A stretch of DNA of 7,205 nucleotides from Pseudomonadota bacterium. Its GTDB lineage: Bacteria; Pseudomonadota; Gammaproteobacteria; Steroidobacterales; Steroidobacteraceae. Below, one piece after another: positions 5,212 to 7,205 of this stretch. Every line of letters starts with the position of its first letter. The stretch's first letter is position 1. The notes below the pieces were generated by a model, which saw nothing but the letters and a program-made list of their open reading frames with translations, was not told the origin of the DNA and searched no databases. The stretch covers positions 1-7,205 of the forward strand of contig JAJYTX010000128.1 of NCBI GenBank assembly GCA_021792815.1, written 5' to 3'. The position numbers and the translations under genes are program-made.

Positions 5212-6071
5212 GGCGGGGAATTCGTGCCTCCGGCCGCGGGATGAGCCGCAGCTGAGGGGCTCGCAGGGGCGGAGGTGCTCGCAGGGGCGGAGGTGCTCGC
5301 AGGGGCGGAGGTGCTCGCAGGGGCGGAGGTGCTCGCAGGGGCAGAGGTGCTCGCAGGGGCAGAGGTGCTCGCAGGCGGCGGTGAGCCGGCAGGCGCGGCA
5401 CCGGTCGCCCCCGTCCCGGGAGCGACGGAGGGGGCATTCTGCGGCGTAGGGGATCCGCTCGGGCCGATGAGCTGGATGCTCTGGATCACGACCGGTGTCA
5501 ACGGCGCGTTCGCTTTGAAGGGCCCGAATGCTCCAGTGGGCACCGAACCGATGCGATCGACGACGTTCATTCCTTCGATCACTTTGCCGAAGACCGCATA
5601 GCCCCAGCGGGTCGGCAGGGGATCGAGCTCCGGGTTGTCGATCAGGTTGACGTAGAACTGCGCATTGCCGGTATCCGGTCCGACCGCGCGCGCCAGTCCG
5701 ACCGTGCCGCGTTTGTTCTGCAGTCCGTTGCCGGATTCGTTGACCACGGGCGGGGCGGTGGGCTTCAACGCGTACGGTGGGCTTGCCTCGTGGCCGCCGC
5801 CCTGGATGATGAAGTTGGTGATCACCCGGTGGAACAGGGTGTTGGTGTAGAAGCCGGACTTGACGTAATGCAGGAAATTCGCCACGGTGAGCGGCGCACG
5901 ATCCGGCCTGAGCTCGATCACGAACGAGCCCATATTGGTGGTGACGCGCACTTCGGGGTTGGGCGGCGCGCTCTGCGCCGGCGCTGCGGACGCCCCGAAC
6001 GCCGGCGGAACGACGAGCGCCAGCGTGAGCGCCGTTACGAGCCGTATCCGAGTCCTGTACCACTTGTCCAT
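5208..6071 (-). CDS. ppiA: Secreted cyclophilin-type peptidyl-prolyl isomerase with repeat tail
   Basis: This 287-residue protein catalyses cis-trans isomerisation at proline and probably acts in the periplasm. It has a signal peptide (about 1-26; R6, R8, R10, a hydrophobic core, then A-F-G-A-S-A) and a cyclophilin domain (about 40-203) with F-H-R-V-I-T-N-F-I-I-Q-G-G-G (80-93), N-A-Q-F-Y-V-N (136-142) and W-G-Y-A-V-F-G-K-V (156-164). R82 and Q90 of the active site are present. The domain resembles E. coli PpiA (periplasmic) more than cytoplasmic PpiB, though ppiB is the one usually beside lpxH. The last 80 residues are Pro/Ala/Ser/Thr-rich and contain six exact TSAPAS repeats (236-271), absent from E. 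coli PpiA. GGAGG at 6080-6076 is four bases before the ATG. The stop overlaps lpxH by ATGA. The family is sure; the symbol is moderately sure. Confidence 0.92.
   Translation of the reverse strand: MDKWYRTRIRLVTALTLALVVPPAFGASAAPAQSAPPNPEVRVTTNMGSFVIELRPDRAPLTVANFLHYVKSGFYTNTLFHRVITNFIIQGGGHEASPPYALKPTAPPVVNESGNGLQNKRGTVGLARAVGPDTGNAQFYVNLIDNPELDPLPTRWGYAVFGKVIEGMNVVDRIGSVPTGAFGPFKANAPLTPVVIQSIQLIGPSGSPTPQNAPSVAPGTGATGAAPAGSPPPASTSAPASTSAPASTSAPASTSAPASTSAPASTSAPASPSAAAHPAAGGTNSPP
5259..5375 (-). repeat. 18-bp in-frame minisatellite (TSAPAS coding)
   Basis: Six head-to-tail 18-base units run from 5259 to 5366, with a 9-base partial copy at 5367-5375. On the coding strand the unit is ACCTCYGCCCCTGCGAGC. 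The four units nearest the gene's 3' end carry TCC and the two nearest the enzyme domain carry TCT, both serine. Otherwise the units are identical. The array is a multiple of three, so gain or loss of units keeps the frame. Near-identity points to recent expansion by slippage or unequal exchange. Confidence 0.95.
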
Positions 6072-6124
6072 CTGTCCTCCGAACCGTGAGGGAAGGCTGG
6101 GTATGCCGGCTCCCCGGTACGGCC

Positions 6125-6152
6125 ATTCTATGAGCCCGAGTCCGCCGTTCGA
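6125..6152 (-). promoter_or_regulatory. Candidate promoter for the ppiA-lpxH operon
   Basis: Read on the minus strand, TAGAAT (6130-6125) matches the sigma-70 -10 consensus at five of six positions. It lies 16 bases downstream of TCGAAC (6152-6147), a weak -35. Transcription would begin near 6118, giving a leader of about 47 bases before the ATG at 6071. Confidence 0.35.
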
Positions 6153-6160
6153 GATTTTCG

Positions 6161-6166
6161 TACTAT
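6161..6166 (+). promoter_or_regulatory. Possible -10 box for gltX
   Basis: TACTAT matches the -10 consensus at four of six positions, with no recognisable -35 at the usual distance. If used, transcription would start around 6173, making the message leaderless or nearly so for the ATGs at 6175 or 6184 and ruling out 6130. Confidence 0.2.
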
Positions 6167-6174
6167 GGCGGTCT

Positions 6175-7205
6175 ATGACCGGAATGGACAGCACAACCGG
6201 CGAGACGTTCGCTCGCGGCCCGACCACGCGCTTCGCGCCCAGTCCCACCGGGGAGCTGCATCTCGGCAATGCGCGCACGGCGCTGTTCAATTTCCTGCTG
6301 GCGCGCCGCGGGAGCGGGCGCTTTCTGCTGCGCATCGAGGATACCGACGCCGATCGCAGCCACGCGCAGCACACCGAGGCGCTGATCGAGGACCTGCGCT
6401 GGCTGGGGCTCGAGTGGGATGCCGGCCCCGGCCGCGAGGACGAGCACGGACCCTATCATCAGTCGCGCCGTGGGGGGCTGTACGAGCGGTTTTTCGAGAC
6501 CCTGGAACGCCAGGGGACAGTCTACCCCTGCTTCTGCACGGCGCTCGAGCTCGAAGCCTCCCGGCGCGCCCAGCTCGCCTCGGGCCGGCCGCCCCGCTAT
6601 GCCGGCACGTGCCGGGAGCTCACGCCCGAGCAGCGCGCGCACCAGCGCTCGCAGGGCTTGAGCGGCACCACGCGCTTTCGCGTACCGCGCGGCAGGCGCA
6701 TCGAGTTCGTGGACCTGGTGCACGGTCCGCAGAGCTTCCTCTCCGATGACATCGGAGATTTCGTCATCCGGCGGGCCGACGGCTCGGCGGCGTTTTTCTT
6801 CTGCAATGCCGTGGACGATGCCTGCATGGGCGTGACGCAGGTGCTGCGCGGAGAGGACCACCTGGCGAACACGCCGCGGCAGTTGCTGGTGCTCGAGGCC
6901 CTGGGCCTGCCGGCGCCCCGCTACGGGCACGTATCGCTCATCGTGGGCTCCGATGGCTCACCGCTGTCCAAACGGCACGGTGCGACCAGCGTGCGCGAGT
7001 TCCGCGAACGCGGCTACCGTCCCGAGGCACTGACCAATTACCTCTTCCGCCTGGGGCATTCGAGCGCCGAGCACGCGCTGCTCGATGCGCCCGCCATGGC
7101 CCGGGCATTCGATGCGGCGCATCTGGGGCGCGCGCCCTCGCATTTCGATGTGCAGCAGCTGACCGCCTGGCAGAAGGAGGCCGCGCATCGGCTCTCGGCC
7201 GCCGA
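6175..7205 (+). CDS. gltX: Glutamyl-tRNA synthetase, N-terminal part (partial)
   Basis: The frame is open to the window end: 343 full codons plus two bases. It encodes the class I catalytic core that joins glutamate to tRNA. Marks are T-R-F-A-P-S-P-T-G-E-L-H-L-G-N (HIGH-type signature, residues 18-32), L-R-I-E-D-T-D, L-R-G-E-D-H-L-A-N-T-P-R-Q and S-P-L-S-K-R (262-267, KMSKS-type). The family is about 470 residues, so the anticodon-binding end is missing. The zinc-knuckle pattern is C119-x-C121, then C146 after 24 residues as in E. coli GluRS, but the fourth ligand position is E148 instead of His. The start is uncertain: in-frame ATGs at 6130, 6175 and 6184 all lack a clear Shine-Dalgarno. The shorter GluQ-RS paralogue is unlikely, because similarity continues well past the KMSKS region. 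A second GluRS charging mainly tRNA-Gln, as in some proteobacteria with two copies, cannot be excluded. Confidence 0.93.
   Translation, partial: MTGMDSTTGETFARGPTTRFAPSPTGELHLGNARTALFNFLLARRGSGRFLLRIEDTDADRSHAQHTEALIEDLRWLGLEWDAGPGREDEHGPYHQSRRGGLYERFFETLERQGTVYPCFCTALELEASRRAQLASGRPPRYAGTCRELTPEQRAHQRSQGLSGTTRFRVPRGRRIEFVDLVHGPQSFLSDDIGDFVIRRADGSAAFFFCNAVDDACMGVTQVLRGEDHLANTPRQLLVLEALGLPAPRYGHVSLIVGSDGSPLSKRHGATSVREFRERGYRPEALTNYLFRLGHSSAEHALLDAPAMARAFDAAHLGRAPSHFDVQQLTAWQKEAAHRLSAA

Noticed and set aside
5259..5375. CRISPR-like array
   Set aside because: The 18-base units are contiguous, with no spacers, and are in frame within a gene.
4814..5449. A + strand frame with repeated CSQGRR over the minisatellite
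   Set aside because: The 18-base unit lacks stops in several frames. This one has no domain, and the minus-strand cyclophilin explains the sequence.
5212..6126. Upstream extension of the lpxH frame, giving a 560-codon protein with Cys/Glu/His/Leu repeats
   Set aside because: This is the isomerase gene and its 18-bp repeat read in another frame. LpxH begins at the ATGA overlap and matches the family from there.
6165..6749. 194-codon + strand frame starting at the ATG at 6165
   Set aside because: It is out of frame with the glutamyl-tRNA synthetase, whose motifs run continuously in the other frame through the same bases.

Overview
The window is dense, very GC-rich bacterial chromosome with overlapping genes, in the style of a high-GC gammaproteobacterium. 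The lpxH-family lipid A enzyme shows a Gram-negative outer membrane. A cyclophilin gene next to lpxH and close to an aminoacyl-tRNA synthetase gene is an arrangement known from E. coli and Pseudomonas. The order cannot be fixed from this sequence. I see no insertion sequence, phage gene, CRISPR array, tRNA or rRNA.

Layout. On the + strand, positions 1-290 are the 3' end of purF (purine synthesis). It overlaps by ATGA a glycerate 2-kinase gene (287-1483). A strongly structured alternating-GC spacer follows. Next comes an OmpR/EnvZ-like two-component pair: response regulator 1589-2305 and sensor kinase 2323-3843. After a 141-base spacer holding an 11-bp tandem repeat, a small secreted Met/His-rich Spy/CpxP-like protein is encoded (3985-4404). 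A long hairpin lies where this run meets the minus-strand genes. On the minus strand, a secreted cyclophilin-type prolyl isomerase (6071-5208) with a repeated Pro/Ala/Ser/Thr tail overlaps by ATGA the lpxH gene (5211-4444). A divergent 103-base promoter region then separates it from a + strand glutamyl-tRNA synthetase gene that runs off the window at 7205.

How the genes may work together. The middle of the window has an envelope theme: a sensor kinase with a large periplasmic domain, a probable periplasmic chaperone or metal-binding protein beside it, a periplasmic foldase and a lipid A biosynthesis enzyme. In E. coli, spy and ppiA are both targets of an OmpR-family envelope-stress regulator (CpxR). 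The 11-bp direct repeat upstream of the Spy-like gene is what an OmpR-family regulator would bind, so local control of that gene by the adjacent pair is the most testable hypothesis here. The flanking genes (purF, glycerate kinase, gltX) are ordinary metabolism and translation genes.

The most unusual features are the 18-bp in-frame minisatellite in the cyclophilin gene, the 11-bp tandem repeat, and a Cys pair with a Pro/Arg-rich segment in the kinase's sensor domain. I found no complete system that looks wholly new.
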